Counted from the stretch's first letter, positions 51,242 to 60,471 are shown. The stretch: DNA of 64,000 bases from Martelella mediterranea (GCF_004342225.1 NZ_SMAR01000020.1:1-64000); one strand, 5' to 3'. The notes: generated by a model from the letters alone, not told the origin. Program-made: numbers and translations.

Positions 51242-52750
51242 ATGATCGTCGCAGACCGTTCACCCAGTTTCAGGCGGCTGGCCGCGCTGAGTCTCGGCGC
51301 GTTTTTCGCAGTCACAGCCCCGCAGACTGGTGGGGTCAATGCCGCTTATGCGCAAACGCTCAGTGATGTATCTGTCGCCGATCTCTCCGAAAAACTTCTG
51401 GATTCGGTCGTCAATATTTCGATCTCACAATCTGGTCCTGAGGGGGCGGAGGGTGAAAGCCCCCTGCCAAAAGTGCCTGAAGGGCAGCCGTTTGAAGAGC
51501 TTTTTAAAGATTTCTTCGATGGCGGCGGCAATATCAATCCGCACCCGGTGACCTCTCTTGGGTCAGGCTTCGTGATTGACCCCGACGGGATTATCGTCAC
51601 CAATAATCATGTTATTGAAAACGCTGATACCATTGAGGTCACCTTCGCCAATGGCGACACGCTGGAAGCGGAATTGCTGGGCGTCGATGATCAGACAGAT
51701 CTGGCTGTATTGAAGGTTGAGCCGGAAAAGCCGCTGAAAGCGGTAAAGTTCGGTGACTCTCGCAAAGTCAGGATTGGTGAATGGGTGATGGCCATTGGCA
51801 ATCCATTCGGTCTTGGCGGATCGGTGACGCTTGGGATTGTCTCTGCGCGTGGGCGCACGCTCGACGGGCCTTATGATAATTTCATTCAGACTGATGCAGC
51901 CATTAACAAGGGCAATTCCGGTGGTCCTCTGTTCAATATGGACGGCGAAGTTGTTGGCATTAACACCGCGATCCTTTCGCCATCCGGCGGATCGATTGGT
52001 ATCGGCTTCTCAGTGCCAAGTGAGCTGGCTGAAAACATCATCGATCAGATTGTTGAATACGGATATACCCGTCGTGGCTGGCTGGGCTTACGCGTTCTGG
52101 AGGTCAGTGACGAACTGGCTCGTTCTCTTGGCTCGGATGATCCCACCGGGATTGCGGTCGGCAGCATCATTGAGGGCGGTCCTTCCGACGGCGGTCCCTT
52201 GCAGCCCGGCGATATTATTCTCCGGTTTGATGGTAACGACATTGACACGCCGCGGGATCTGCCCCGCTTCGTTGCTGAAAGTGCGATCGGGGAACCCGCG
52301 GAGATCGAGATTTTCCGCGAAGGAGAGCGCATGACATTTGAGGTCACGCCTCAGCTTCTCGACGATCCCGAGGATGAGTTGACGTCAGATGAGACGCCGG
52401 GCGAGGTCCCACAACTGGCAGATAAAGAATCAGAAGAAAGCGCCGGTGCGCCGGTCGAGCTTTATGGTATGACACTGGCCGAACTCGATGATAACGGACG
52501 GGCGCTCTATCAAATCGGCGGTGACGTCGAGGGCATATTGATCACCGAAGTCGATGATGAAAGTGCGGCTGCCGGTGAAGGGCTGTTGCCCGGTATGGTG
52601 ATTGCTGAAATCGCTCAGACCGCAGTGACAACGCCCCAGGATGTCCGCTCCCGCCTGTTGGAGCTGGTATCAGAGGGACGGCGCAGTGTATCCCTCATGG
52701 TTGTTTCGCCGTCGGGCGATATTGAAATCGTCAGCCTGCCTCTGGAATAA
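51242..52750 (+). CDS. degP: Periplasmic serine protease DegP/HtrA (Do family)
   Basis: A 502-residue protease-chaperone. Signal peptide ~1-37 (LAALSLGAFFAVTAPQTGGVNAAYAQ). The triad is His in VTNNHVIENAD, Asp in DQTDLAVLKVE, and Ser in NKGNSGGPLFN. PDZ1 begins at RRGWLGLRVLEV, an acidic linker (DPEDELTSDETPGEVP) follows, and PDZ2 spans the C-terminus. GGAGG lies just before the ATG. It handles misfolded envelope proteins; HflKC/FtsH next door does so at the membrane. Confidence 0.96.
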   Translation: MIVADRSPSFRRLAALSLGAFFAVTAPQTGGVNAAYAQTLSDVSVADLSEKLLDSVVNISISQSGPEGAEGESPLPKVPEGQPFEELFKDFFDGGGNINPHPVTSLGSGFVIDPDGIIVTNNHVIENADTIEVTFANGDTLEAELLGVDDQTDLAVLKVEPEKPLKAVKFGDSRKVRIGEWVMAIGNPFGLGGSVTLGIVSARGRTLDGPYDNFIQTDAAINKGNSGGPLFNMDGEVVGINTAILSPSGGSIGIGFSVPSELAENIIDQIVEYGYTRRGWLGLRVLEVSDELARSLGSDDPTGIAVGSIIEGGPSDGGPLQPGDIILRFDGNDIDTPRDLPRFVAESAIGEPAEIEIFREGERMTFEVTPQLLDDPEDELTSDETPGEVPQLADKESEESAGAPVELYGMTLAELDDNGRALYQIGGDVEGILITEVDDESAAAGEGLLPGMVIAEIAQTAVTTPQDVRSRLLELVSEGRRSVSLMVVSPSGDIEIVSLPLE

Positions 52751-52757
52751 CGAGAGA

Positions 52758-53327
52758 TCACGCGCGTTTTTTTAAGCTTGGCCAGTCCTGTTTGCGCAGC
52801 CGGTAGAGAACGTGCCGCTTGAGGTGTGGATGCGTATCAGGAACCGATGGGTGGTCGAAACTGGCACCCTCATCCTGCGTCATCCCGAGGCGTTCCATCA
52901 CGGCGATAGAACGTCGATTGTCAGCAACTGCGAATGAAACGATCTGGCTATGTTCCCGGACGGTAAAGGCCAGGTCAATCATCGCGTGGGCGGCTTCCGT
53001 CACATAGCCCTTGCCCCATTGCGTTGTGATCAGACGCCATCCGATTTCGGGAACGCCCTTCGGCCTGATGTCTGGTCTATACGCGACATTCAGGCCGCAA
53101 AAGCCGATTGCTTCTCCGGTTTCGCGCAGGGCCATCGCCGGAAACCCGTATCCGGTTTCCGAGATCTGATCGCGTATCGTGGGGAATAAGGCGTCGCTTT
53201 CGCCGCGGGAAAGACGTTTCGGAAAGAAGGTCATCACCGTTTCGTCTGAACACAGCGCATGAAAGACCTCCCGGTCGCGCTCTTCCCAGTTGCGGATGAT
53301 AAGGCGCGGTGACTCTGCAATAATCAT
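52758..53327 (-). CDS. GNAT acetyltransferase (RimJ/RimL type)
   Basis: A 189-residue N-acetyltransferase. The start MIIAESPRLIIRNWEERDREVF is preceded by GGGAGACG; the extension upstream to 53405 is a hydrophobic stretch not typical of the family. Acetyl-CoA is bound by the ITTQWGKGYVTEAAHAMID motif (Q/R-x-x-G-x-G/A variant), followed by ADNRRSIAVMERLGM. Substrate is unknown; ribosomal protein or small-molecule acetylation are both possible. Confidence 0.85.
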   Translation of the reverse strand: MIIAESPRLIIRNWEERDREVFHALCSDETVMTFFPKRLSRGESDALFPTIRDQISETGYGFPAMALRETGEAIGFCGLNVAYRPDIRPKGVPEIGWRLITTQWGKGYVTEAAHAMIDLAFTVREHSQIVSFAVADNRRSIAVMERLGMTQDEGASFDHPSVPDTHPHLKRHVLYRLRKQDWPSLKKRA

Positions 53328-53466
53328 GGAACGTCTCCCGCGCCAAAACCTGGCGATCAATAAGGTTGTCAGACCCAAAACGATAGTAACGATGCGTAGC
53401 TTCAACAGGTTGGAGCGTCATTTTTGCATCCGAATGGATGCACGGCGCTCTGGTGTGGTGAACTCT

Positions 53467-53526
53467 AAATTCGCCTCATTATTGCAGGAACCTTGAATGC
53501 GAATTTCAAATTCGAAAATTCCACTA
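53467..53526. repeat. Remnant of the double-hairpin repeat, copy C
   Basis: The right arm of hairpin 1 is conserved at 53508-53526 (AAATTCGAAAATTCCACTAG-like), identical to copies A and B over its last ~20 bases. The left arm and hairpin 2 are missing or degenerate; a short AAATTCGC/GCGAATTT stem (53467-53474, 53499-53506) stands in its place. The terminal CTAG supplies the stop codon of serB. Confidence 0.7.
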
Positions 53527-54411
53527 GTGAGCGATATCACTCTGCTTATAGCCTTGGATATACAGCAGGGCGGAAAGATCACTGTGATCGATGCGGATTT
53601 TCGCCTGCTCTGCGACAGAAGGTTTCGCGTGGAGGGCAACGCCAGAGCCAGCCAGCATCAGCATACCCAGATCATTGGCGCCGTCGCCAACGGCCATAAT
53701 CTCACTTTCAGCGATGCCACGTTTAAGGGCGACGTCGTGAAGGGCTTCAATTTTAGCTTCGCGGCCCAGTATAGGGTCGGCAACCTCGCCGGTCAGATGG
53801 CCACCGTCTTCAAGAAGAACATTGGCGCGGTTTTCGTCAAAACCAATCATGGCGCCGATACGGCTGGTGAAGACAGTAAAGCCACCGGAAACGAGCGCTG
53901 TATAACCGTCATTGGCCTTCATCGTTGCGATCAGCTCTTTGCCGCCGGGCGTAAGCGTGATGCGTTTTTCTATGATCTCGTCGACAATGGCGATCGGAAG
54001 CCCTTTTAGCAGGCCGACGCGCTCGCGCACGGCTGGTTCAAATTCGATCTCACCGTTCATAGCACGCGCTGTGATGGCAGAAACCTTGTCTTTCAAGCCG
54101 ACTTCGGCTGCCAGTTCGTCGATACACTCCTGAGCGATCATCGTGGAGTCCATGTCTGCCAGAAGTGCTTTCTTGCGACGGCCTGCAACGGGCTGGACGA
54201 CAAGGTCAATCGCAGCGTTCCCGATAATCTGCTTAAGCGCTGGTTCCGCTTCTTCCAGCGTCATCGTATCTGGCAGGTAAAGATCGGCTGCGATACCTTC
54301 AGCAAGCCATTCAGCAGAAGCAGGCGAAACAGCCGATGCACACCGGTCCAGCAAGGCGTTGTCTAAAATCGGGTTTGACGGATTGCAGACAAGCGTGGCA
54401 ACGAGAGCCAT
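53524..54411 (-). CDS. serB: Phosphoserine phosphatase
   Basis: A 295-residue HAD phosphatase, last step of serine synthesis. The nucleophile motif is DMDSTMIAQECIDELA (D-x-D-S-T), motif II VSGGFTVF, and motif III/IV GDGANDLGML. An ACT-like N-terminal region (ALVATLVCNPSNP) is present. The ATG at 54411 has AAAGGA eight bases upstream. It overlaps the divergent miaA start (shared CATG). The TAG stop is formed by the CTAG end of repeat copy C. Confidence 0.95.
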   Translation of the reverse strand: MALVATLVCNPSNPILDNALLDRCASAVSPASAEWLAEGIAADLYLPDTMTLEEAEPALKQIIGNAAIDLVVQPVAGRRKKALLADMDSTMIAQECIDELAAEVGLKDKVSAITARAMNGEIEFEPAVRERVGLLKGLPIAIVDEIIEKRITLTPGGKELIATMKANDGYTALVSGGFTVFTSRIGAMIGFDENRANVLLEDGGHLTGEVADPILGREAKIEALHDVALKRGIAESEIMAVGDGANDLGMLMLAGSGVALHAKPSVAEQAKIRIDHSDLSALLYIQGYKQSDIAH

Positions 54412-55312
54412 GACAATTTCCTTTGATGCAAATGCAGATGCCATTCTGATAACGGGACCGACGGCAAGCGGCAAGTCCGCGCTGGCCATTGAGGCCGCGA
54501 AGTCTGTTGACGGTGTTGTGATCAACGCTGACAGTATGCAGGTTTATGACACTTTGCGTGTCCTGACCGCGCGGCCTTCAACGAATGATATGGATGGCGT
54601 GCCGCATCACCTTTATGGCCATGTGCGTGCTGGCGAAAACTATTCCACAGGGGCGTGGTTGCGGGATGTGGAAACGTGTCTGTGTGAATTGAAGCAGGCA
54701 GGGCGAAAGCCTGTTTTTGTTGGTGGAACAGGACTTTACTTCAAAGCCCTGACGCAGGGTCTCGCGCTGATGCCCGATATCCCGGAAGACCTGAGAGCTT
54801 ACTGGCGTAATCGTCTCATAGAGGAAGGCCCGGAAAACCTGCATCGTGAGCTGGCGGAAAAAGACAAGGAAGTGGCTGCGCGTCTCGATCCGGCAGACGG
54901 GCAGAGAATTGTCCGTGCGATTGAGGTCATCGAAGCAAGTGGGCGCTCGATTGCGGATTTTCAGGCGGAAACGCCGCCGCCGCTTATACCTGCTGACAGT
55001 GCCCAGAAAATTGTTGTTCTGCCTGAGCGACCGGTGTTGCACGACCGGATCAACAAGCGTTTCGAGGGGATGCTTGAAGCCGGAGCCATCGCGGAGGTTG
55101 AAGCGCTGCTGGCACTGAACGCCGATCCGGCATCACCGGTCATGCGGGCGATCGGCGTTCCTGAAATTGCCGCGTTTACGCGCGGTGAGATGAGCAGGGA
55201 CGCCGTTATCACCCGAGGCAGTGCCGCAACCCGTCAATATGCCAAGCGGCAGATGACGTGGTTTCGCAATCAGATGGGGCCTGAGTGGCGGCGGTATGAC
55301 CCCGCCGCCTGA
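54410..55312 (+). CDS. miaA: tRNA dimethylallyltransferase
   Basis: A 300-residue enzyme that prenylates A37 of UNN-reading tRNAs. The P-loop is ITGPTASGKSALAIE, followed by VINADSMQVYDTLRVLTARPS, the tRNA-contacting GGTGLYFKALTQGL, and the C-terminal RQYAKRQMTWFRNQM. The ATG at 54410 overlaps the serB start; an earlier in-frame start (54359) would lie deep in serB. It ends 15 bp from a converging hydrolase gene. Confidence 0.95.
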   Translation: MTISFDANADAILITGPTASGKSALAIEAAKSVDGVVINADSMQVYDTLRVLTARPSTNDMDGVPHHLYGHVRAGENYSTGAWLRDVETCLCELKQAGRKPVFVGGTGLYFKALTQGLALMPDIPEDLRAYWRNRLIEEGPENLHRELAEKDKEVAARLDPADGQRIVRAIEVIEASGRSIADFQAETPPPLIPADSAQKIVVLPERPVLHDRINKRFEGMLEAGAIAEVEALLALNADPASPVMRAIGVPEIAAFTRGEMSRDAVITRGSAATRQYAKRQMTWFRNQMGPEWRRYDPAA

Positions 55313-55327
55313 CAGACGTCTCTGCAA

Positions 55328-56467
55328 TCAGTAGCCGGAAAGCGTTGCTACCAGATCATTGGCAAATGAGGCCATGCCCAGAGCAGCAGAGAAGTTATAC
55401 TCATTGATGCTGATGAAAACGCCGACATCGTGAGCAGGGGCGAGAGCAACATAGGAGAGTTCACCCTGCATGCCGCCAGCCTTTTGCAAAATGAACGGGT
55501 GGTCATCTGTTTCATACATGGCCACCCAGCCAAGTCCGGCTCCGTCGAGCCGGCCAGACTCGTCCATGGACTGAACCTGATCAAAGTGATCGCGCTGAAA
55601 ATAAACAGCATGGTCTAAAAGCCGGGTTTCCGGCTCGTCTGCCTTCTCATTCAGGTGCCATTTTATCCATTTCACCATATCATTGGCCGTTGAGGTGAGG
55701 CCACCGGACCCGGTATTCATTTTTCCCGAAATAATGTGGGGTAGCGGCTCACCATCAAAACCATGACCATACATGGCTAACTCAGCATTTGTTGTGGAGC
55801 GTTCGAAACCTGTGTCGTTCATATTCAGCGGGCTGAGGATCGTTTCATCGAGATACTCTGCATAGGGGGATCCAATCGCACCGGACAAGGCGGCAGACAG
55901 TATGTCGAATCCGAAGTTCGAATAAAGCATGTTTCTGCCGGGCGTGTAGAGCGGCTGATGGTCGTTGAACCAGCTGGTAAAGGCTTCTGTCGTCAGGGTG
56001 GCGTATGGATCGGCAGGATCTTCCGCCTTAGCGCGTGGCACTTCGCGGGGCAGGCCGCCTGAATGTGTCGCCAGCTGGACCAGACTGACAGAAGGCCAGT
56101 CCGCAAGGGCTTTGCCCAGTTCGCCGTCTACCAGCTCTGCTGCGGGGGTTGTGAAACTGACCAGGCCATCAGCAACGAGCTGCGCCAGAACCTGGCCGGT
56201 GAACGCTTTTGTTATGGAGCCGATCCGCAACGTTGAGTCACCCGTAGGCGTCACCCCGTTGCCTTTTCTGGTTTCTCCCATGCCAGTTACAAAGGCGTCA
56301 TCTCCCTTGACCGCAGCTACAACGACGCCCGGAACGCCAGCTTCAAAATAGAAAATCGTCGACTGGAAGTCGACGACTTCATCGAGAAACGGATCCGCAC
56401 TTGCAGGCATGGCAGCAAACAGGCTGACACATAATGTTGCGGTCGTCGTGTTTATGAAACTGCGCAT
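55328..56467 (-). CDS. Serine beta-lactamase-like hydrolase (AmpH/class C fold), periplasmic
   Basis: A 379-residue protein of the serine-hydrolase/penicillin-recognising family. Signal peptide MRSFINTTTATLCVSLFAAM-PASA; the open frame extends to 56626 but this start is the natural one. The S-x-x-K motif is GSITKAFTG and the Y-x-N motif is YSNFGFD. A K-T-G equivalent is less clear (QKAGGMQGELSY, H/K-A-G type), as in AmpH and esterase-like members. A D-alanyl carboxypeptidase or esterase role is more likely than resistance. It interrupts the block between miaA and ilvI. Confidence 0.82.
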   Translation of the reverse strand: MRSFINTTTATLCVSLFAAMPASADPFLDEVVDFQSTIFYFEAGVPGVVVAAVKGDDAFVTGMGETRKGNGVTPTGDSTLRIGSITKAFTGQVLAQLVADGLVSFTTPAAELVDGELGKALADWPSVSLVQLATHSGGLPREVPRAKAEDPADPYATLTTEAFTSWFNDHQPLYTPGRNMLYSNFGFDILSAALSGAIGSPYAEYLDETILSPLNMNDTGFERSTTNAELAMYGHGFDGEPLPHIISGKMNTGSGGLTSTANDMVKWIKWHLNEKADEPETRLLDHAVYFQRDHFDQVQSMDESGRLDGAGLGWVAMYETDDHPFILQKAGGMQGELSYVALAPAHDVGVFISINEYNFSAALGMASFANDLVATLSGY

Positions 56468-56686
56468 GGGAAAAGATCTCCTCCCTGAGGCCTTGGCCGT
56501 TGGAAATTGAAGCAATAGACAGATTGACGGTGCGACAGATAGTGGCAGTAAAAACTTACAAAAGCCAGTTGCAGGTTTTGATAAAGAGCAGTGATTGCCT
56601 AATTTTATTTCACTGGACCGTTCCAATGACTACTTTTCTTGCACGACTTTGTTGACGGGCCGGACTGAAACCGCTATCAAACGGCC

Positions 56687-56746
56687 ATGATTAAGAATAT
56701 CGAACTTCTTATTGTGGTGGGATCGCGCATGGGCAGGATGGTGTAA
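56687..56746 (+). CDS. ilvIH leader peptide
   Basis: A 19-codon reading frame, MIKNIELLIVVGSRMGRMV, with three Ile, two Leu and three Val codons, six of the eight in the run I-E-L-L-I-V-V. It precedes a set of alternative hairpins and a terminator. Ribosome stalling at these codons under branched-chain amino-acid shortage would release the operon from attenuation. Confidence 0.85.
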   Translation: MIKNIELLIVVGSRMGRMV

Positions 56747-56806
56747 CCATCCGGCATTAGCCGCCCCATGCGCGACGACAGGCTCCTTGAAAAGGGGCCT
56801 TTTTTT
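56723..56806 (+). promoter_or_regulatory. Transcription attenuator of ilvIH
   Basis: Three elements are visible: a pause stem (TCGCGCATGGGC 56723-56734 with GCCCCATGCGCGA 56763-56775), an inner GGATGG/CCATCC hairpin around the leader stop, and a terminator AGGCTCC/GGGGCCT at 56780-56800 followed by six T. The pause stem's right arm can alternatively reach the GGGGCC of the terminator. This is classical leader-peptide attenuation. Confidence 0.85.
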
Positions 56807-56871
56807 ATGCCCTCAAACTGGCTTATGCCGAACCGACACAACGACGGACCATCAGAACGGATAGACTAAAG

Positions 56872-58650
56872 ATGACCGCAACCGACAACATGATGACAGG
56901 CGCTGAAATCGTTTTGCAGGCGCTGAAAGAAAACGGGGTTGAGCATATCTTCGGATACCCGGGCGGCGCTGTGCTGCCGATTTACGATGAAATCTTTCAG
57001 CAGGACGACGTGCAGCATGTGCTTGTGCGCCATGAACAGGGCGCCGGGCATGCTGCTGAAGGGTATGCGCGTTCTACAGGTAAAGTCGGGGTGATGCTGG
57101 TAACATCCGGTCCGGGTGCCACCAATGCCGTCACGCCGTTGCAGGACGCACTGATGGATTCCATTCCACTGGTTTGCATTTCCGGTCAGGTCGCCACCGC
57201 GTTGATTGGCTCGGACGCATTTCAGGAGTGCGATACTGTCGGGATCACGCGGCCTTGCACAAAATATAACTGGCTCGTCAAAGACGTAAATGAACTCGCG
57301 AATGTCATTCATGAAGCGTTCCGGATTGCCAAAAGCGGACGTCCGGGACCGGTTGTCGTCGACGTTCCGAAGGATATTCAGTTTGCGCGCGGTAAGTATA
57401 CGCCGAAGGACGGCCATCCGGTTCGCGAAAGCTACCTGCCGAAACAGGAAGGCGGTGCAGCAGCGATCAAGGCTGCGGTCGAACTGATGGCAAATGCACG
57501 CAATCCGGTCCTCTATACCGGTGGCGGTGTCGTTAATTCTGGCCCCGAAGCGACCCGTTTGCTGCGTGAACTCGTTGAGCTGACCGATTTTCCGATCACC
57601 TCGACCCTGATGGGGCTTGGCTGTTACCCGGCATCTGGCAAAAACTGGCTGGGTATGCTGGGCATGCACGGATCATATCAGGCCAATATGGCGATGCATG
57701 ATTGCGACGTTATGGTTTGTATCGGCGCACGCTTTGACGACCGCATTACCGGCCGTGTCGATGCCTTCTCGCCGAACTCGAAGAAAATTCATATCGATAT
57801 CGATCCATCTTCGATCAATAAGAATATCCGCGTGGATATTCCGATACTGGGGGATGTTGCCCACGTTCTGGAGGAAATGGTTCGTCTGTGGCGTACGCTT
57901 CCTGCGGAACCGGCCCGGCCTTCACTCGATGGCTGGTGGGATGATATCGAGAGATGGCGTGCCCGGGATTGCTTTGCCTACACCCCGTCAAAAGACGTGA
58001 TCATGCCGCAATATGCACTGGAACGTCTGAACGCTGCTGTGAAGGGTAAAGACTTCTATATCACCACCGAAGTTGGTCAGCATCAGATGTGGGCGGCTCA
58101 GTTTTTCGATTTTGAAGAGCCGAACCGCTGGATGACGTCTGGTGGTCTTGGAACCATGGGGTATGGATTACCGGCTGCGTTAGGCGTTCAGATTGCCCAC
58201 CCGGAAGCGCTGGTGATTGATGTTGCCGGTGATGCTTCGATCCAGATGTGCATTCAGGAAATGTCTGCTGCGATTCAGCACAATGCTCCGATCAAGATTT
58301 TCATTATGAACAATCAGTATATGGGGATGGTGCGCCAGTGGCAGCAGCTGCTGCATGGAAACCGGCTTTCGCATTCTTACACAGAAGCCATGCCGGACTT
58401 TGTCAAACTGGCAGAGGCTTATGGCGGTGAGGGGATCTACTGCGACAATCCTTCCGATCTGGATGATGCAATCCAGCGCATGATCGACAGCCCGAAGCCG
58501 GTGATCTTTGATTGCCGCGTTGCAAATCTGGCCAATTGCTTCCCGATGATCCCATCGGGCAAGGCACATAATGAAATGCTGCTGCCAGATGAGGCCAGCG
58601 ACGAAGCCATTGCCACTGCGATTGACGCCAAGGGCCGTCAGCTCGTCTGA
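56872..58650 (+). CDS. ilvI: Acetolactate synthase large (catalytic) subunit
   Basis: A 592-residue thiamine-diphosphate enzyme, first common step to valine, leucine and isoleucine. The cofactor-activating Glu is in VLVRHEQGAGHAAEGYARSTGK (Glu55, stated in part), the FAD-binding middle domain is present, and the ThDP/Mg motif is VAGDASIQM...NAPIKIFIMNN. Full length. It is 126 bp after the leader stop and 12 bp before ilvH. Confidence 0.96.
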   Translation: MTATDNMMTGAEIVLQALKENGVEHIFGYPGGAVLPIYDEIFQQDDVQHVLVRHEQGAGHAAEGYARSTGKVGVMLVTSGPGATNAVTPLQDALMDSIPLVCISGQVATALIGSDAFQECDTVGITRPCTKYNWLVKDVNELANVIHEAFRIAKSGRPGPVVVDVPKDIQFARGKYTPKDGHPVRESYLPKQEGGAAAIKAAVELMANARNPVLYTGGGVVNSGPEATRLLRELVELTDFPITSTLMGLGCYPASGKNWLGMLGMHGSYQANMAMHDCDVMVCIGARFDDRITGRVDAFSPNSKKIHIDIDPSSINKNIRVDIPILGDVAHVLEEMVRLWRTLPAEPARPSLDGWWDDIERWRARDCFAYTPSKDVIMPQYALERLNAAVKGKDFYITTEVGQHQMWAAQFFDFEEPNRWMTSGGLGTMGYGLPAALGVQIAHPEALVIDVAGDASIQMCIQEMSAAIQHNAPIKIFIMNNQYMGMVRQWQQLLHGNRLSHSYTEAMPDFVKLAEAYGGEGIYCDNPSDLDDAIQRMIDSPKPVIFDCRVANLANCFPMIPSGKAHNEMLLPDEASDEAIATAIDAKGRQLV

Positions 58651-58662
58651 TTTTGTGAAGGG

Positions 58663-59244
58663 ATGTCAAAAATGAATGCCAAGCTACAGCCCACCGGCTC
58701 TGTTTATTTCAGCCCGACGCGCATTTCGCCGGCTGAGCGCCATACGCTTTCGGTTCTGGTTGCCAACGAACCGGGCGTTCTTGCGCGCGTGATCGGTCTG
58801 TTCTCCGGTCGCGGCTACAATATTGAGAGCCTGACGGTTTCAGAAACCGAACACGAGGCGCACTTGTCGCGCATCACAATCGTGACCAAGGGAACGCCGG
58901 AGGTTCTAGATCAGATCAAGGCTCAGCTTGACCGGCAGGTGCCGGTTCATCGGGTGGTTGATCTTTCTGTTCAGGCCCGTGAACTCGGTCAGCCTGCGCC
59001 TGTCGAGCGCGAGGTTGCGCTGGTCAAGGTCGCTGGCGGTGGCGAAGAGCGCGCCGAGGCGCTTCGGCTGGCCGATGCCTTTGATGCGAAGGTTGTGGAT
59101 GCAACTGTTGAGCATTTCATGTTCGAAATCACTGGTAAGGTGTCGAAGGTGGATCAGTTCATAAACGTTATGCGTCCGCTGGGTCTGATTGAGATCTGCC
59201 GCACCGGTCCGGCCTCGATGAACAGAGGCGCGCAAGGTATGTGA
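58663..59244 (+). CDS. ilvH: Acetolactate synthase small (regulatory) subunit
   Basis: A 193-residue subunit that gives valine feedback inhibition. The ACT domain starts at HTLSVLVANEPGVLARVIGLFSGRGYNIESL; the C-terminal ALS_ss_C domain follows (EVALVKVAGGGEERAEALRLADAF). An N-terminal extension of ~25 residues relative to E. coli is common in this order. GAAGGGATGTC precedes the start. Confidence 0.96.
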   Translation: MSKMNAKLQPTGSVYFSPTRISPAERHTLSVLVANEPGVLARVIGLFSGRGYNIESLTVSETEHEAHLSRITIVTKGTPEVLDQIKAQLDRQVPVHRVVDLSVQARELGQPAPVEREVALVKVAGGGEERAEALRLADAFDAKVVDATVEHFMFEITGKVSKVDQFINVMRPLGLIEICRTGPASMNRGAQGM

Positions 59245-59343
59245 GTGCGTTTCAGCGCACGATGTAGCCGTTTTAAAGCTTTTTTTGTGTGCTGAAGCTT
59301 TTTGTATTGCCCTTCCTTTGCGAATCTTGCGAAACGTCTGGCT

Positions 59344-60471
59344 ATGGATTTTTCGCCGCAACAAGAAGAAGCTCTGAAAGCCGTTTCGCGATGGCTGAAA
59401 GAAGGCCGTTCACCGGTCTTTCGCCTGTTTGGTTTTGCCGGTACCGGCAAAACCACGCTGGCCCGTTATTTTGCCGAACATGTCGATGGAGAGGTGTTGT
59501 TTGCGGCCTTTACCGGCAAAGCAGCGCAGGTGCTGCGCTCACGCGGGGCAACGAATGCCCGCACCATTCATTCACTGATCTACCGCCCCAAGGGCGAAGA
59601 GATGATCGAGGATGAGGAAACCGGCAAGACCTCCGTCTCTCCGATGTTCTCGATTAACCGGCAGAGCCCGCTGGCCAAAGCCGCGCTGATCATCATTGAT
59701 GAGTGTTCGATGGTGGATGAAAAGCTGGGCCAGGACCTGGTGAGCTTCGGCACACCGGTTCTGGTGCTGGGCGACCCGGGCCAGCTTCCGCCTGTATCCG
59801 GAGGCGGATATTTCACCAATCACGAGCCGGATTATCTTCTGACCGAAATCCATCGTCAGGCGCGTGACAATCCGATTATCGATCTGGCGATGCGCGTGCG
59901 CGAGGGCGATGAGCTGGGCTATGGTGACTTTGGCGCCGCCAAGATCATCTCCAAGCATGAGGTGACGCAGGAGCTCGTGCTGGGCGCTGATCAGGTTTTG
60001 GTGGGAACGAACCGAACCCGGCGACGCTATAATCAGCGCCTGCGGGTGCTGAAAGGTTTTCCGGAAGTACATCCACAGGCTGGTGACAAGCTGGTTTGTC
60101 TGCGGAATGATCCCGCCAAAGGCCTGCTCAACGGATCACTCTGGAAGGTGAAGTCGGCCTCGCGCCCGACATCGAAGCCTGGAATCAGTCTTCTCGTGAA
60201 TCCTGAAGAGGATGATCCGGATCGCGGTGCTGCGCGGATCAAGCTCTTGCGCGCCGCATTTGAAGATCCGGAAGCCGAAATCCCGTGGTCGACGAAAAAG
60301 CGTTTCGATGATTTTGACTACGGTTACGCTCTGACAGTTCACAAAGCACAGGGGTCGCAGTGGAACGAAGTCGTGCTTTTTGACGAGAGCTGGGCTTTCC
60401 GGGATATGCGCGAGCGCTGGCTTTATACCGCTATCACCCGTGCGGCGGAACGGCTTACGATTGTCGTTTGA
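59344..60471 (+). CDS. RecD-like/AAA_30 ATP-dependent DNA helicase
   Basis: A 375-residue SF1B helicase. Walker A is LFGFAGTGKTTLARYF (~24-39), motif II is IIIDECSMVDEKL, motif III is VLVLGDPGQLPPVSG, and the C-terminal UvrD_C_2 piece has YGYALTVHKAQGSQWNEVVL and WLYTAITRAAERL. The size and domain set match short phage Dda/RecD2-type helicases found in many alphaproteobacterial chromosomes. The start MDFSPQQEEALKAV is typical of the Q-motif, although no strong ribosome binding site precedes it. Confidence 0.88.
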   Translation: MDFSPQQEEALKAVSRWLKEGRSPVFRLFGFAGTGKTTLARYFAEHVDGEVLFAAFTGKAAQVLRSRGATNARTIHSLIYRPKGEEMIEDEETGKTSVSPMFSINRQSPLAKAALIIIDECSMVDEKLGQDLVSFGTPVLVLGDPGQLPPVSGGGYFTNHEPDYLLTEIHRQARDNPIIDLAMRVREGDELGYGDFGAAKIISKHEVTQELVLGADQVLVGTNRTRRRYNQRLRVLKGFPEVHPQAGDKLVCLRNDPAKGLLNGSLWKVKSASRPTSKPGISLLVNPEEDDPDRGAARIKLLRAAFEDPEAEIPWSTKKRFDDFDYGYALTVHKAQGSQWNEVVLFDESWAFRDMRERWLYTAITRAAERLTIVV

